Source: an uncultured Dorea sp. (GTDB lineage: Bacteria > Bacillota > Clostridia > Lachnospirales > Lachnospiraceae). Taken from it: a stretch of 64,000 nucleotides of DNA. The stretch covers positions 23,634-87,633 of the forward strand of contig CAJTZE010000005.1 of NCBI GenBank assembly GCA_910584265.1. Reading direction: 5' to 3'. Under the pieces are notes generated by a model. The model worked only from the letters and a program-made list of their open reading frames with translations. It was not told the origin of the DNA and made no database searches. The translations under genes were made by a program, and so were the position numbers. Position 1 is the stretch's first letter. Every line of letters begins with the position of its first letter. Positions 35,369 through 43,558 of the stretch are shown here, piece after piece.

Positions 35369-36973
35369 TTACTCCTCATCTAAGTACGCTTCGCTCAGCT
35401 TTACAATAATTACCCCGTTTTTCTCAGCAACGCTTCCCTGTGCAGGCCACACCGGCATATCCTCTGCATCTTTCTCTGCCTGCTCACTTTGTTCAGGCGA
35501 CGGCATATTATAGGTGTATCCTATCGTATTCAAAAATAAATTCATTACCCAGGTTCCATGCTTCGTTCCATAAGACAATTCAAAAAAAGAACGTCCTATC
35601 AGCTCTAACTGCTCCGATGGATAACAGGCTCTGTTTAACTGAGGCATCCGGTATCCCACAAAAACTACCGGCTCTCTCGGTATTTCCCCTAAACCCAGCT
35701 GGTCGATCCTATCCGTTATTTTCACTGCCCGTCTGACATCCTCCTCATACTGCACATACTGCGTGTAGTATAATCGTGCGGAAGCCGCACTTTGAGTAAA
35801 TGATGCAATAAACACAGCGCAAACCACCGCAATGCGGATCTGTTTCCCATTTATTCCGGGTCTTTCGGCTGCTTTTTCAAACAGCTTTTCAACCAGATAC
35901 TGCATCAAAAAGCCAACTGTAAACGGAAGCAGGATATCGGCACGTATCGTTGGAGCATTCCCCATCAACACAGCCATTAAAAACGGCGCTCCCAGACAGA
36001 ATATAACTGCAAGGCAATAGATCCAATAACATGTTTCCCTTTTTTTTATTCTCACAATAGTAACCAATACTATTGCAGCATAAACAACGCCAAATGACGC
36101 GGAATACAGGAATCGTTTTCCTGTCAGAGCCATGTATACATGCCGCACAATATTGATCACACACTGCTTTGCCGGAATTGTCCCCCACATAATCTGCCCG
36201 GAAATGTATGGCGTAGGTTCCAATCCATGAACTTCTAAAACAAGCTTATTGATCAGCTGATATATAATAAATGAGCCGACACAGAATAGGATCATTTTTC
36301 CGATTAACAGCCAGTATTCTTTCGCCTGAATTTCTTTTGTCTCATCCGCGGAAATCCTATCATAGATCAGCAGAAAACATAATGCACAGCTTGCGGCAAA
36401 CAACGGTATCAGGGACTGATACGTAGAAAAAGCAATGACACATAAAAATGCCGCGGCACAATAATACCACTTCTTCCTTTTCAGTATTCCCCGGAAAAAA
36501 AGAATCAATACGACTGCCACCATCAGCAACGCAAGGTTAACTTCATATGCCTGAAGCAGAAATCCTGACTGCTCTGCAGATATTCCGGATGTAAAAAACA
36601 ATACAGGAAAAATCCACAGCGTAGTCTTTGGTCCCTGGCTCCCCTTTATGATAAAAATCAAATATTCCCACACTATACTATTGCAGAGCATAAGAACAAC
36701 CATCATAAATGCGGCAATATACGGATTAAAAAAGTAGGATCCCAATAATTTTTTGAGAAATACAAGGCCAAAGCGCCCCATCATGTACCATGCACCGTAA
36801 ATATAATCTGGTATAGACATAATAGACTCTGTATCATGCGAAATAGAAATATTAAACACCTTGATTCCATATACATACAAAATAAAAAAGCCAACGATCC
36901 ACCAATTTCTTTGATTTTCCTTAATAAATGCAAATAATGATGAAGATTTAACGTCTGTTCTGCTTTCTTCCAT
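35369..36973 (-). CDS. GtrII-like glucosyltransferase-domain membrane protein
   Basis: 534 residues, at least ten membrane helices. The N-terminus (WWIVGFFILYVYGIKVFNISISHDTESI, then YGAWYMMGRFGLVFLKKLLG) matches the GtrII family of serotype-conversion transferases that take glucose from a polyprenyl-phosphate carrier and add it to a polymer outside the membrane. A large extracytoplasmic C-terminal part begins near residue 425. ATG with GGGAGAGG upstream and a strong promoter. It is divergent from a GtrB-like transferase gene 210 nt away, which could make its lipid-linked donor. Confidence 0.82.
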   Translation of the reverse strand: MEESRTDVKSSSLFAFIKENQRNWWIVGFFILYVYGIKVFNISISHDTESIMSIPDYIYGAWYMMGRFGLVFLKKLLGSYFFNPYIAAFMMVVLMLCNSIVWEYLIFIIKGSQGPKTTLWIFPVLFFTSGISAEQSGFLLQAYEVNLALLMVAVVLILFFRGILKRKKWYYCAAAFLCVIAFSTYQSLIPLFAASCALCFLLIYDRISADETKEIQAKEYWLLIGKMILFCVGSFIIYQLINKLVLEVHGLEPTPYISGQIMWGTIPAKQCVINIVRHVYMALTGKRFLYSASFGVVYAAIVLVTIVRIKKRETCYWIYCLAVIFCLGAPFLMAVLMGNAPTIRADILLPFTVGFLMQYLVEKLFEKAAERPGINGKQIRIAVVCAVFIASFTQSAASARLYYTQYVQYEEDVRRAVKITDRIDQLGLGEIPREPVVFVGYRMPQLNRACYPSEQLELIGRSFFELSYGTKHGTWVMNLFLNTIGYTYNMPSPEQSEQAEKDAEDMPVWPAQGSVAEKNGVIIVKLSEAYLDEE

Positions 36974-37005
36974 TTTATAACCTCTCCCAATCTATCTCTC
37001 CTGAC

Positions 37006-37034
37006 ATTTTAATAGTTTCCCTATCGTTTGTCAA
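37006..37034 (-). promoter_or_regulatory. Sigma-A promoter of the GtrII-like/acyltransferase operon
   Basis: Minus strand: TTGACA, 17-nt spacer, TAAAAT, 33 nt before the ATG. Confidence 0.85.
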
Positions 37035-37095
37035 CAAACCATCCTCTTTTCATACAAATACTGTCTCTTATCACATATGAGCGAAAAACAAGTGA

Positions 37096-37124
37096 TTGCT
37101 TTTTCATGACTTTTTGTCTATAAT
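37096..37124 (+). promoter_or_regulatory. Sigma-A promoter of the GtrB-like gene
   Basis: TTGCTT, 17-nt spacer, TATAAT. Transcription should start near 37131, leaving a leader of about 50 nt that holds a short overlapping reading frame. Confidence 0.85.
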
Positions 37125-37154
37125 TGTATCTGTATTTAAAAAATGAAAGGACAA

Positions 37155-37220
37155 ATGATTACTATTAATCATCAAATCAGCTATGAGCAAATTAATTTCT
37201 ATTATAGTTCCATGCTATAA
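37155..37220 (+). CDS. Short leader reading frame overlapping the start of the GtrB-like gene
   Basis: A 21-codon frame (MITINHQISYEQINF...) whose ATG has AAAGGA 4 nt upstream. It overlaps the GtrB-like start in another frame and stops 38 nt inside that gene. The GtrB-like ATG itself has no visible ribosome site, so translation of the leader may be needed to bring ribosomes to it. The peptide has no recognisable domain. A chance frame cannot be excluded. Confidence 0.4.
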   Translation: MITINHQISYEQINFYYSSML

Positions 37221-38136
37221 CGAAGGCGCATCCCTTCCATACTTTTATAAAGAGGTATGCGGTGTATTTCAGCAGATGGAAACTAAGTACAGCTTACATT
37301 TTGAACTATTATTCGTTGATGATGGTTCAAAGGACAACACGCTGTCATTAGTAAAATCCTATGCAGAAAAAGATTCCCGGGTAAAATATATATCGTTTTC
37401 CCGTAATTTCGGAAAAGAAAGCGCCATTTATGCCGGTCTCCAAAATTCTACGGGAGATTATGTCGCCATGATGGATGCAGATCTACAGGATCCGCCTCAG
37501 CTTCTTGATGAAATGTACGAACTGATCATCTCTGGAGAATATGACTGTATAGGCACAAGACGTACCACCAGAAAAGGCGAGCCTCCTATCCGTTCCTTTT
37601 TTGCAAAATGCTTTTATAAGCTTATTAACAGAATTTCTAATGCCGATATCGTCGATGGCGCCAGAGATTTCCGTCTCATGACGCGGCAGATGACCGATGC
37701 TATATTAAGCATATCTGAATATAACAGATTTTCAAAAGGTATTTTCGGATGGGTAGGCTTTAAAACCGAATGGCTTGGATACCAGAATATAGAACGCGTA
37801 GCCGGAGATACAAAGTGGTCCTTCTGGAAACTATTTCTTTATTCCCTGAACGGTATTATTGAATTTTCGACCGCCCCACTTTCCATTGCTTCCGTATTGG
37901 GTATCTTATGCCTTTTTATAGCAATGATATTCATCCTTATCATTATAGTCAAAACAATCATCTGGGGCGACCCGGTTGCAGGCTACCCGTCTATGATGTG
38001 CGTCATATTCTTCCTCGGGGGACTGCAGTTATTTTCCATCGGCATTTTAGGCCAGTATCTGTCCAAAACTTATCTTGAGACGAAGCATCGTCCAATCTAC
38101 ATTATAAAAGAAACAAACTATAAAGACGAAAGATAA
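37183..38136 (+). CDS. GtrB/DPM1-like polyprenyl-phosphate glycosyltransferase
   Basis: 317 residues. It should transfer a sugar, commonly glucose or GlcNAc, from a nucleotide sugar to undecaprenyl phosphate on the inner face. GT2 domain: ISIIVPCYNEGASLPYFYKE, FVDDGSKDNTL, YISFSRNFGKESAIYAGL and MMDADLQDPPQ with the DAD metal motif. Two C-terminal membrane helices (about 230-255 and 265-295) give the GtrB/CsbB layout. The start matches the family N-terminus but lacks its own ribosome site. Monocistronic on the plus strand amid minus-strand genes, closed by a perfect terminator. Probable donor-maker for GtrII-like or GT-C-like proteins in the locus. Confidence 0.88.
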   Translation: MSKLISIIVPCYNEGASLPYFYKEVCGVFQQMETKYSLHFELLFVDDGSKDNTLSLVKSYAEKDSRVKYISFSRNFGKESAIYAGLQNSTGDYVAMMDADLQDPPQLLDEMYELIISGEYDCIGTRRTTRKGEPPIRSFFAKCFYKLINRISNADIVDGARDFRLMTRQMTDAILSISEYNRFSKGIFGWVGFKTEWLGYQNIERVAGDTKWSFWKLFLYSLNGIIEFSTAPLSIASVLGILCLFIAMIFILIIIVKTIIWGDPVAGYPSMMCVIFFLGGLQLFSIGILGQYLSKTYLETKHRPIYIIKETNYKDER

Positions 38137-38183
38137 AAAAACCTCTTAACAATCCTGATTCTATATTGTTAAGAGGTTTTTTT
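38135..38183. terminator. Perfect bidirectional terminator
   Basis: AACCTCTTAACAAT and ATTGTTAAGAGGTT arms flanked by A7 and T7, exactly filling the gap between the two convergent stop codons. Confidence 0.93.
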
Positions 38184-40029
38184 ACTCTACCATAGTTTGA
38201 GCTCCGCCGGCCAGATAAGTCTTTCCGGCCGTATCAAAAATATACGCCTGCATATTATACTGTCCTGGTTTATACCCAAAGCCGGCCGTTTCAACCTCTC
38301 CATAATAGCTTCCATCATCCCGCTGATACATTCCGACCCACTGTAGATCGCTTTGATCCTGCACTGTCCAGACTGCCAGCTGGACAGATGCGATCTCTTT
38401 ATCAATATTCTGAAATTCTGATGCAGTAACATATATCTTTCCATTATAATAATCATAAGAAGAAGCATCAAGATTAACCCTTGGTCCTGTTCCTTTTCTG
38501 ACAAGAAGAAGATTATCCTCCTCGTCCAACTTTGCCAGTTCTGTTAGAAATTCAGATTTTTTGGCTACTTCCCTATCTTCATCCTCGACACCGATTTCCT
38601 CTGTCCGGGTCGGTCTGTCTGAGAACAGATTCGTTCCAAGACCCAGCCTGTCTCCAGAAATCTCGACACCCATAGCCGCAAGCGTAGTCGGAAACATATC
38701 AAAGGTGGAGTAAATCCTGCTCTGAGTCTGTCTTTTTTCAGCCACCGAATTAATAAACGCCGTGTAAACCTTCCTGTCATAGCTCTCTTCAACATTCTCA
38801 CAAAAATCACTGTCCATAGTAGGGTGGTCCCCGCATATCACGACTGTCGTATTCTCATAAAAATCCTGACTCTGTATCCACCTCAAAAACTCAGCAACCT
38901 GCGCACTGGAACACGCCATTACATTCGCATACTGATCTTCCCCGTATGTATCCGGGCATCGTCCACACAGCCAGCCATCCTCAAAATGCGTATCTACCGT
39001 CAGCATCGTGAAATTAAACGGCTGCTCTCCTTCTGCCATTTCCAAAATCCTCTGTTTGGCAAAACTAAATAATCTCTCATCCTCATATCCCCACCAGACT
39101 CTATACCCCTCCGGGATCAATCCGCCGCCTTCCGCATAGCTGTAATCAAAAATATCAAAATTTCCATGCTTTTTAAAGTATAACTCTCTGCCGCCGAATT
39201 CTGCATCTGAACCAATCATGAAGCTTTGCGAATACCCGGCGCTTTCTAAAATATCTCCTAATGTAATAATACCATCAAAAAAAGTGTCCTGCGTATCCAT
39301 ATTATTTCTTCCAATGGAGATATTGAGCGGAATCCCTGCCGTCTGCGAAAAAATCGCTCCCATTGTCCACGTTGAACCATTTAAGGAATACCCGCCGTTT
39401 ATCGATTCTGTATCCTCTCCTGAAAAATCTTCATTCTCTTTGGCAATAGCAGTTAATTCAGGAATTATATTATCGTTAAACGCTCCTCCCAAAGTCTTAT
39501 CCGCATAGGTCACTTCCATCGACTCAAGAAAGATATATATTAAATTTCTCTTTTGTTCCGGAAACGCAATTTCCGTATCCCTTGGATTAACATAATATTT
39601 TTCAATAAAATCAGAATCCTCGCCCTGAGATTCTACATAATTCCCGGCATCCAATTTCGTCCATGCCTCTTCAAAGCCAGATACTCCAAAATATGCCGGA
39701 ACGGCAGCTCCGATCAGCATAACCACATAATATTTCTTTGTTCCCTTAAAGCCTGCAAATGCAGTCAGCATCGCTAATAATACTACTGCCGCCGGCGACA
39801 GGCATATATTTATGTATTCCCTGATCACATCCTGATTTGTTCCGTCTAACGGAGCCGTCAGATGAAAGACCAGCTCATTCATTGATAAGTTATTCCATGT
39901 ATCAAACATCCATTCTATACTAAAATATAATGCCGTAAACAGTCCTGCCAATAACAATGAAAGTATTGTTCCAGCTGCTATGCATAATTTCCCCAAGAAT
40001 CGTAATACCTTCAAAATATCTTTTATCAT
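38182..40029 (-). CDS. LtaS/OpgB-type membrane phosphoglycerol transferase (alkaline phosphatase superfamily)
   Basis: 615 residues. Members take sn-glycerol-1-phosphate from phosphatidylglycerol and put it on a glycan or on lipoteichoic acid outside the membrane. Three or so N-terminal helices precede the sulfatase-fold domain: LIYIFLESMEVTYAD for metal binding, the nucleophile region NGSTWTMGAIFSQTAG (around 219-223, closer to OpgB than to LtaS), LTVDTHFEDG, and VVICGDHPTMD. A C-terminal beta domain of about 120 residues follows. The ATG forms an ATGA overlap with the stop of rfbG and has GGAAG upstream; upstream in-frame extensions would lie within rfbG. Its place in a polysaccharide operon suggests glycerol-phosphate decoration, as by streptococcal GacH. 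Confidence 0.87.
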   Translation of the reverse strand: MIKDILKVLRFLGKLCIAAGTILSLLLAGLFTALYFSIEWMFDTWNNLSMNELVFHLTAPLDGTNQDVIREYINICLSPAAVVLLAMLTAFAGFKGTKKYYVVMLIGAAVPAYFGVSGFEEAWTKLDAGNYVESQGEDSDFIEKYYVNPRDTEIAFPEQKRNLIYIFLESMEVTYADKTLGGAFNDNIIPELTAIAKENEDFSGEDTESINGGYSLNGSTWTMGAIFSQTAGIPLNISIGRNNMDTQDTFFDGIITLGDILESAGYSQSFMIGSDAEFGGRELYFKKHGNFDIFDYSYAEGGGLIPEGYRVWWGYEDERLFSFAKQRILEMAEGEQPFNFTMLTVDTHFEDGWLCGRCPDTYGEDQYANVMACSSAQVAEFLRWIQSQDFYENTTVVICGDHPTMDSDFCENVEESYDRKVYTAFINSVAEKRQTQSRIYSTFDMFPTTLAAMGVEISGDRLGLGTNLFSDRPTRTEEIGVEDEDREVAKKSEFLTELAKLDEEDNLLLVRKGTGPRVNLDASSYDYYNGKIYVTASEFQNIDKEIASVQLAVWTVQDQSDLQWVGMYQRDDGSYYGEVETAGFGYKPGQYNMQAYIFDTAGKTYLAGGAQTMVE

Positions 40030-41117
40030 TTTCGTTCTTCCATTCCGCTGTATTGTATTTGCGCGCAGAACTCTTTCGTCTGCATTTCCATACATTTGTC
40101 TACGCTGCCATTTTTTAAATAGCATTCTGACCATTCCACAATTTTTTCCATAGCTTTCTCAACATTCCAAACCGGCTTCCATCCAAAAACAGACTTGATC
40201 TTAGCACAGTCCAATTTCAGAAAACCTGCTTCATACGGACCTCCATCAGACTTATCTATCCATTTTGCCTCAATGCCTGTCTGATCTTTCCACTTTTTGC
40301 AAAATAAATCTACCAGTTCTCCTGTTGTCCAGCAGTCACTGTCGTCCGGTCCGACATTATAATTACCTGCCGTTTTCTTTTCCATATACTGCCTTTGTGC
40401 AATCATCAAGTAAGCAGAAACGGGTTCTAAAACATGCTGATACGGCCTGATAGAAAAAGGATTCCGCACAATAATGTCTCTTCCCTCCTCTACCGCTCTA
40501 ATACAGTCCGGAATGATCCGGTCCTTTGCGAAATCTCCGCCGCCAATCACATTGCCGGCACGGCAGGTAGAAACCGCAATCTCTCTATCAGAAAAAAATG
40601 ATTTTACGTAGCTGCTCGTCACAAGCTCCGAACAGGATTTCGAATTTGAATATGGATCATATCCATTCAATTCATCGCTCTCACGATATCCCCATTCCCA
40701 CTCTCTGTTCAGATAAACTTTATCTGTCGTAACATTCACAAACGATTTTACTGAAGAACTCATACGAATACACTCTAATATATTTACTGTTCCCATTACA
40801 TTCGTTTCATAGGTGCAGACAGGATTTTTGTATGATTCGCGGACCAAAGGCTGTGCCGCCATATGAATTACGATTTCCGGCTGTACCTCCTTAAAAACCC
40901 GCTTCATATGCTCCAGATCCCGGATATCACCTGTAATGGAATTCATTCCATCCCGGATATTGCACACTTCAAAAAGGCTGGGCTCTGTAGGGGGCTCCAA
41001 TGCATATCCTGTAACATCTGCCCCAGACATCATCAGTAGTCGGCACATCCATGAACCTTTAAACCCTGTGTGTCCGGTTATAAACACCCTTTTGTTCTTA
41101 TAAAATGACATATTCAT
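40026..41117 (-). CDS. rfbG: CDP-glucose 4,6-dehydratase
   Basis: 363 residues. Converts CDP-glucose to CDP-4-keto-6-deoxyglucose, the entry to CDP-dideoxyhexoses. ITGHTGFKGSWMCRLL cofactor loop, AAQPLVRESYKNP, NVTTDKVYLNREW, YSNSKSCSELV with catalytic Tyr/Lys, and CRAGNVIGGGDFAKDRIIPD are specific to RfbG and absent from RfbB. It overlaps both neighbours by ATGA-type junctions. Together with rfbF and rfbH it defines the CDP branch. Confidence 0.95.
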   Translation of the reverse strand: MNMSFYKNKRVFITGHTGFKGSWMCRLLMMSGADVTGYALEPPTEPSLFEVCNIRDGMNSITGDIRDLEHMKRVFKEVQPEIVIHMAAQPLVRESYKNPVCTYETNVMGTVNILECIRMSSSVKSFVNVTTDKVYLNREWEWGYRESDELNGYDPYSNSKSCSELVTSSYVKSFFSDREIAVSTCRAGNVIGGGDFAKDRIIPDCIRAVEEGRDIIVRNPFSIRPYQHVLEPVSAYLMIAQRQYMEKKTAGNYNVGPDDSDCWTTGELVDLFCKKWKDQTGIEAKWIDKSDGGPYEAGFLKLDCAKIKSVFGWKPVWNVEKAMEKIVEWSECYLKNGSVDKCMEMQTKEFCAQIQYSGMEERK

Positions 41118-42073
41118 GAGTTTATATTTCCTGCCTTTTCCTTCATATTAATTCTTTTCTCTTCTACCACAAGAGGATGCCGCATCACCCGTATATTGAC
41201 ATTCACCAGATATTCTCCCAGTATTCCCAAAAAGATCAGCTGCACTGCACCAATCAAAAATATTCCGACAAGTATGGCAGCTGTTCCGACATGATAGCTG
41301 TCCCAGTGCGTAATCTTTAGCACCATTGTCACAATAGCTATCACAACAGATATAAGCGCCATCGCTCCTCCTAAAAACGTTGCAAAACGCATCAGTAATT
41401 TTGACGACGAGGTTAATCCCAGCATCGCCAGATCATATAATCTCAAAAAATTAAATTTAGATGTCCCTTTTTTTCTTGTTTCCTGTTCATACTCTATCTG
41501 CTTCCGTTTATAACCAAATTCAGCAATCATTCCCCGCAGGTATGGAAGCGGATCATCTACTGTATTCAGCACATCAATAAATGCCCTGTCATATAAGCCA
41601 AACCCGTCAAACTGTTCAATATGATCAATATCTGATATTTTTGAAATAAATTTATAATAACAGCCTCTCAAAAAATATTTTATTTTTGATTCCCGGCTTT
41701 TCGTTTTGATGCCGATTACAATTTTATATCCTGCTTCCCACGCCTTAACAAACTTTTCCACTACTTCCGGCGGATCCTGCATATCTGCAAACATCAAAAC
41801 TGCACAGTCTCCTTCAGCCTGAGACAATCCGTAATACATCGATTTTGAAAAACCCATATTTGCAGAATTAAATATTGCAGAGACGTGGTTATCCTTTCGT
41901 GCCAATGCTTCAATCAGCTCCCGCGTTCGATCGGTAGAAAAATTATCAATAAACATTAACTGCATGGTATAATTGCACAATCGTTCTTCAAACAGCGCTT
42001 TTACCCTTTTATAAATATCTTCAATATTAATTTCTTCATTATACGTTGGAACAACAACCGTAATTACTTTCAT
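41114..42073 (-). CDS. GtrB/DPM1-like family 2 glycosyltransferase with two C-terminal membrane helices
   Basis: 319 residues. ITVVVPTYNEEINIEDIYKRV, FIDNFSTDRTREL, SANMGFSKSMYYGL and MFADMQDPPEVV (ADM in place of DAD) mark the polyprenyl-phosphate GT2 group; two helices near 230-255 and 265-295 complete it. It overlaps the upstream RmlC-like gene and the downstream rfbG by 4 nt, inside the CDP-sugar operon. It could load the CDP-derived dideoxyhexose, or another sugar, onto the lipid carrier. It is clearly diverged from the plus-strand GtrB-like protein near 37 kb. Confidence 0.86.
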   Translation of the reverse strand: MKVITVVVPTYNEEINIEDIYKRVKALFEERLCNYTMQLMFIDNFSTDRTRELIEALARKDNHVSAIFNSANMGFSKSMYYGLSQAEGDCAVLMFADMQDPPEVVEKFVKAWEAGYKIVIGIKTKSRESKIKYFLRGCYYKFISKISDIDHIEQFDGFGLYDRAFIDVLNTVDDPLPYLRGMIAEFGYKRKQIEYEQETRKKGTSKFNFLRLYDLAMLGLTSSSKLLMRFATFLGGAMALISVVIAIVTMVLKITHWDSYHVGTAAILVGIFLIGAVQLIFLGILGEYLVNVNIRVMRHPLVVEEKRINMKEKAGNINS

Positions 42074-42636
42074 ACCTCAAGACCCCCAAAATTCGAGCAG
42101 AAATCCTGAAAGCTCATTAGTTCACTGTCCCTTTTTGAAACTATAGGCGCAGATATATCCCAATTTATATTCAATCTAGAATCGTTCCATACGATTCCAG
42201 AATCATAGCCTTTCAAATACTTTCCGATGCATTTATACGATACAACTGCATCCTCAGAAACCACTTCAAACCCATGTGCAAATCCAGCTGGTACAACTAA
42301 TGTAACACGATTTTTGTCAGTAAGCTCGAACCTTTCCCACTGTCCAAACGTTTTGGAATCCTTTCTGATATCAACGATCACATCATGAATTGTCCCTTTT
42401 ATCGCTCTGACAAACTTAATCTGCGGACTTTTTAATTGAAAATGCAGACCCCGGATAACATTCTTACAGGAATATGTCTCAAATTCCTCGTATATTTCCG
42501 CTTCATACCCAAAGCCGCGGAAAACATCTTTTTCATAATTTTTTAAAAAGTATCCTCTTTCATCTTCACAATAAAATGGTGTGATTAATTTTACCCCTTC
42601 TATTGATGTATTTTTCATATCAAAATTCATATTCAT
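42070..42636 (-). CDS. RmlC-like cupin epimerase, candidate CDP-4-keto-3,6-dideoxyhexose 5-epimerase
   Basis: 188 residues. RmlC fold signatures are present: FYCEDERGYFLKNYEKD, NVIRGLHFQ with the catalytic His, SKTFGQW, PAGFAHGFEVVSE and VSYKCIGKYLKG with the Tyr. It differs strongly from the rfbC product encoded near 18 kb, and it sits between a reductase gene and rfbG in the CDP-sugar operon. In the Yersinia CDP-ascarylose pathway an RmlC-type enzyme (AscE) epimerises C5, so that role is the best inference. The ATG at an ATGA overlap was chosen; the second in-frame ATG two codons later is possible. Confidence 0.8.
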   Translation of the reverse strand: MNMNFDMKNTSIEGVKLITPFYCEDERGYFLKNYEKDVFRGFGYEAEIYEEFETYSCKNVIRGLHFQLKSPQIKFVRAIKGTIHDVIVDIRKDSKTFGQWERFELTDKNRVTLVVPAGFAHGFEVVSEDAVVSYKCIGKYLKGYDSGIVWNDSRLNINWDISAPIVSKRDSELMSFQDFCSNFGGLEV

Positions 42637-43556
42637 CCCTGCCGCCTCTGTCTTTCTATCCAATCGATATAATTCCTTATCCCCTGCTCAAAATCTACAC
42701 AAGGAGTATAGCCCAATTCCCGTTCTGCCTTCTTTGTGTCAAACTCCTCATAGCTTAGAGCTTCACCGGAAAACGGAACCTTTCCAAATAGCAGCTGAGA
42801 AGAACTGCCGGATACTTCCTTCATCTGTAAAATATATTCTTTTAAGGGTTTTTGAACTACATTTCCTATATAATAGCTTTCATTCTTTCTTCCGTAAAAA
42901 CCGGCTCTGCATATCATCGTTGCCGCATCAGTTATATAAATAAAGTCATACAGCTGCTTTCCTTCTGTCAGCGGAATATCCTCATTCCTCAGCATCTTCA
43001 TAATTGTAGAATTAAAAAACCGCGCTGACCTTTCTCCGGCTCCATATATATTTGAGATAATTACATTAATAAAATCGATTCCATGCTTCACAGCCGTAAG
43101 TCTGGCCATAAAATCGGCTGTTAGCTTCGCTGTACTGTATATATTCCCCAATCCCGGAGCGCATCCGTCTTTTGTCAACAGATGAAAAACTTCATATTCC
43201 ATAATACTTCCGGCATAAATAAATCTTTTACAGCCCAAACCTGCCGCCAAGCAGACCGCATCGCAGGTATATCTCACATTATTCAGCTGCATATCAATGT
43301 CTGCCCTGTTGTTTCCAGATGTCCCATTCCACGCAAAGTGGAAAAAATAATCAATCTTTCCAAATCTGCTCTCATCCGGCTTGATCTTAGAAAGCTCCTC
43401 TAATCCACAAGAGACCACTTCTACAGCATTTTCCCACTCTTTTGGAATCTTCCCGGTATCGCGCACAAAAACAACTACCTCTGCCCCGCAGGACAAAAGC
43501 TCCCAAACTACCTGTTTACCCACAAATCCCGTAGCGCCCGTTATCGCCGCTTTCAT
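42633..43556 (-). CDS. NAD-dependent epimerase/dehydratase, candidate CDP-dideoxyhexose C4 reductase
   Basis: 307 residues, SDR fold. ITGATGFVGKQVVWELL for cofactor, FHFAWNGTSGNNR, and YSTAKLTADF with catalytic Tyr/Lys. ATG with AAGGAG 5 nt upstream, two bases after the rfbH stop; an in-frame codon further upstream lies inside rfbH. In known dideoxyhexose pathways the last enzyme is such a reductase (RfbJ, RfbS or AscF) acting at C4 of the CDP-4-keto sugar. Position directly after rfbH and before the RmlC-like gene supports this; stereochemistry cannot be read. Confidence 0.8.
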   Translation of the reverse strand: MKAAITGATGFVGKQVVWELLSCGAEVVVFVRDTGKIPKEWENAVEVVSCGLEELSKIKPDESRFGKIDYFFHFAWNGTSGNNRADIDMQLNNVRYTCDAVCLAAGLGCKRFIYAGSIMEYEVFHLLTKDGCAPGLGNIYSTAKLTADFMARLTAVKHGIDFINVIISNIYGAGERSARFFNSTIMKMLRNEDIPLTEGKQLYDFIYITDAATMICRAGFYGRKNESYYIGNVVQKPLKEYILQMKEVSGSSSQLLFGKVPFSGEALSYEEFDTKKAERELGYTPCVDFEQGIRNYIDWIERQRRQG

Positions 43557-43558
43557 CT

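Noticed and set aside
38182..40029. Plain lipoteichoic acid synthase LtaS
   Set aside because: The nucleophile region (STWTMGAIF) is closer to OpgB-type transferases and the gene is in a polysaccharide operon; true LTA synthesis is not excluded but is less favoured.
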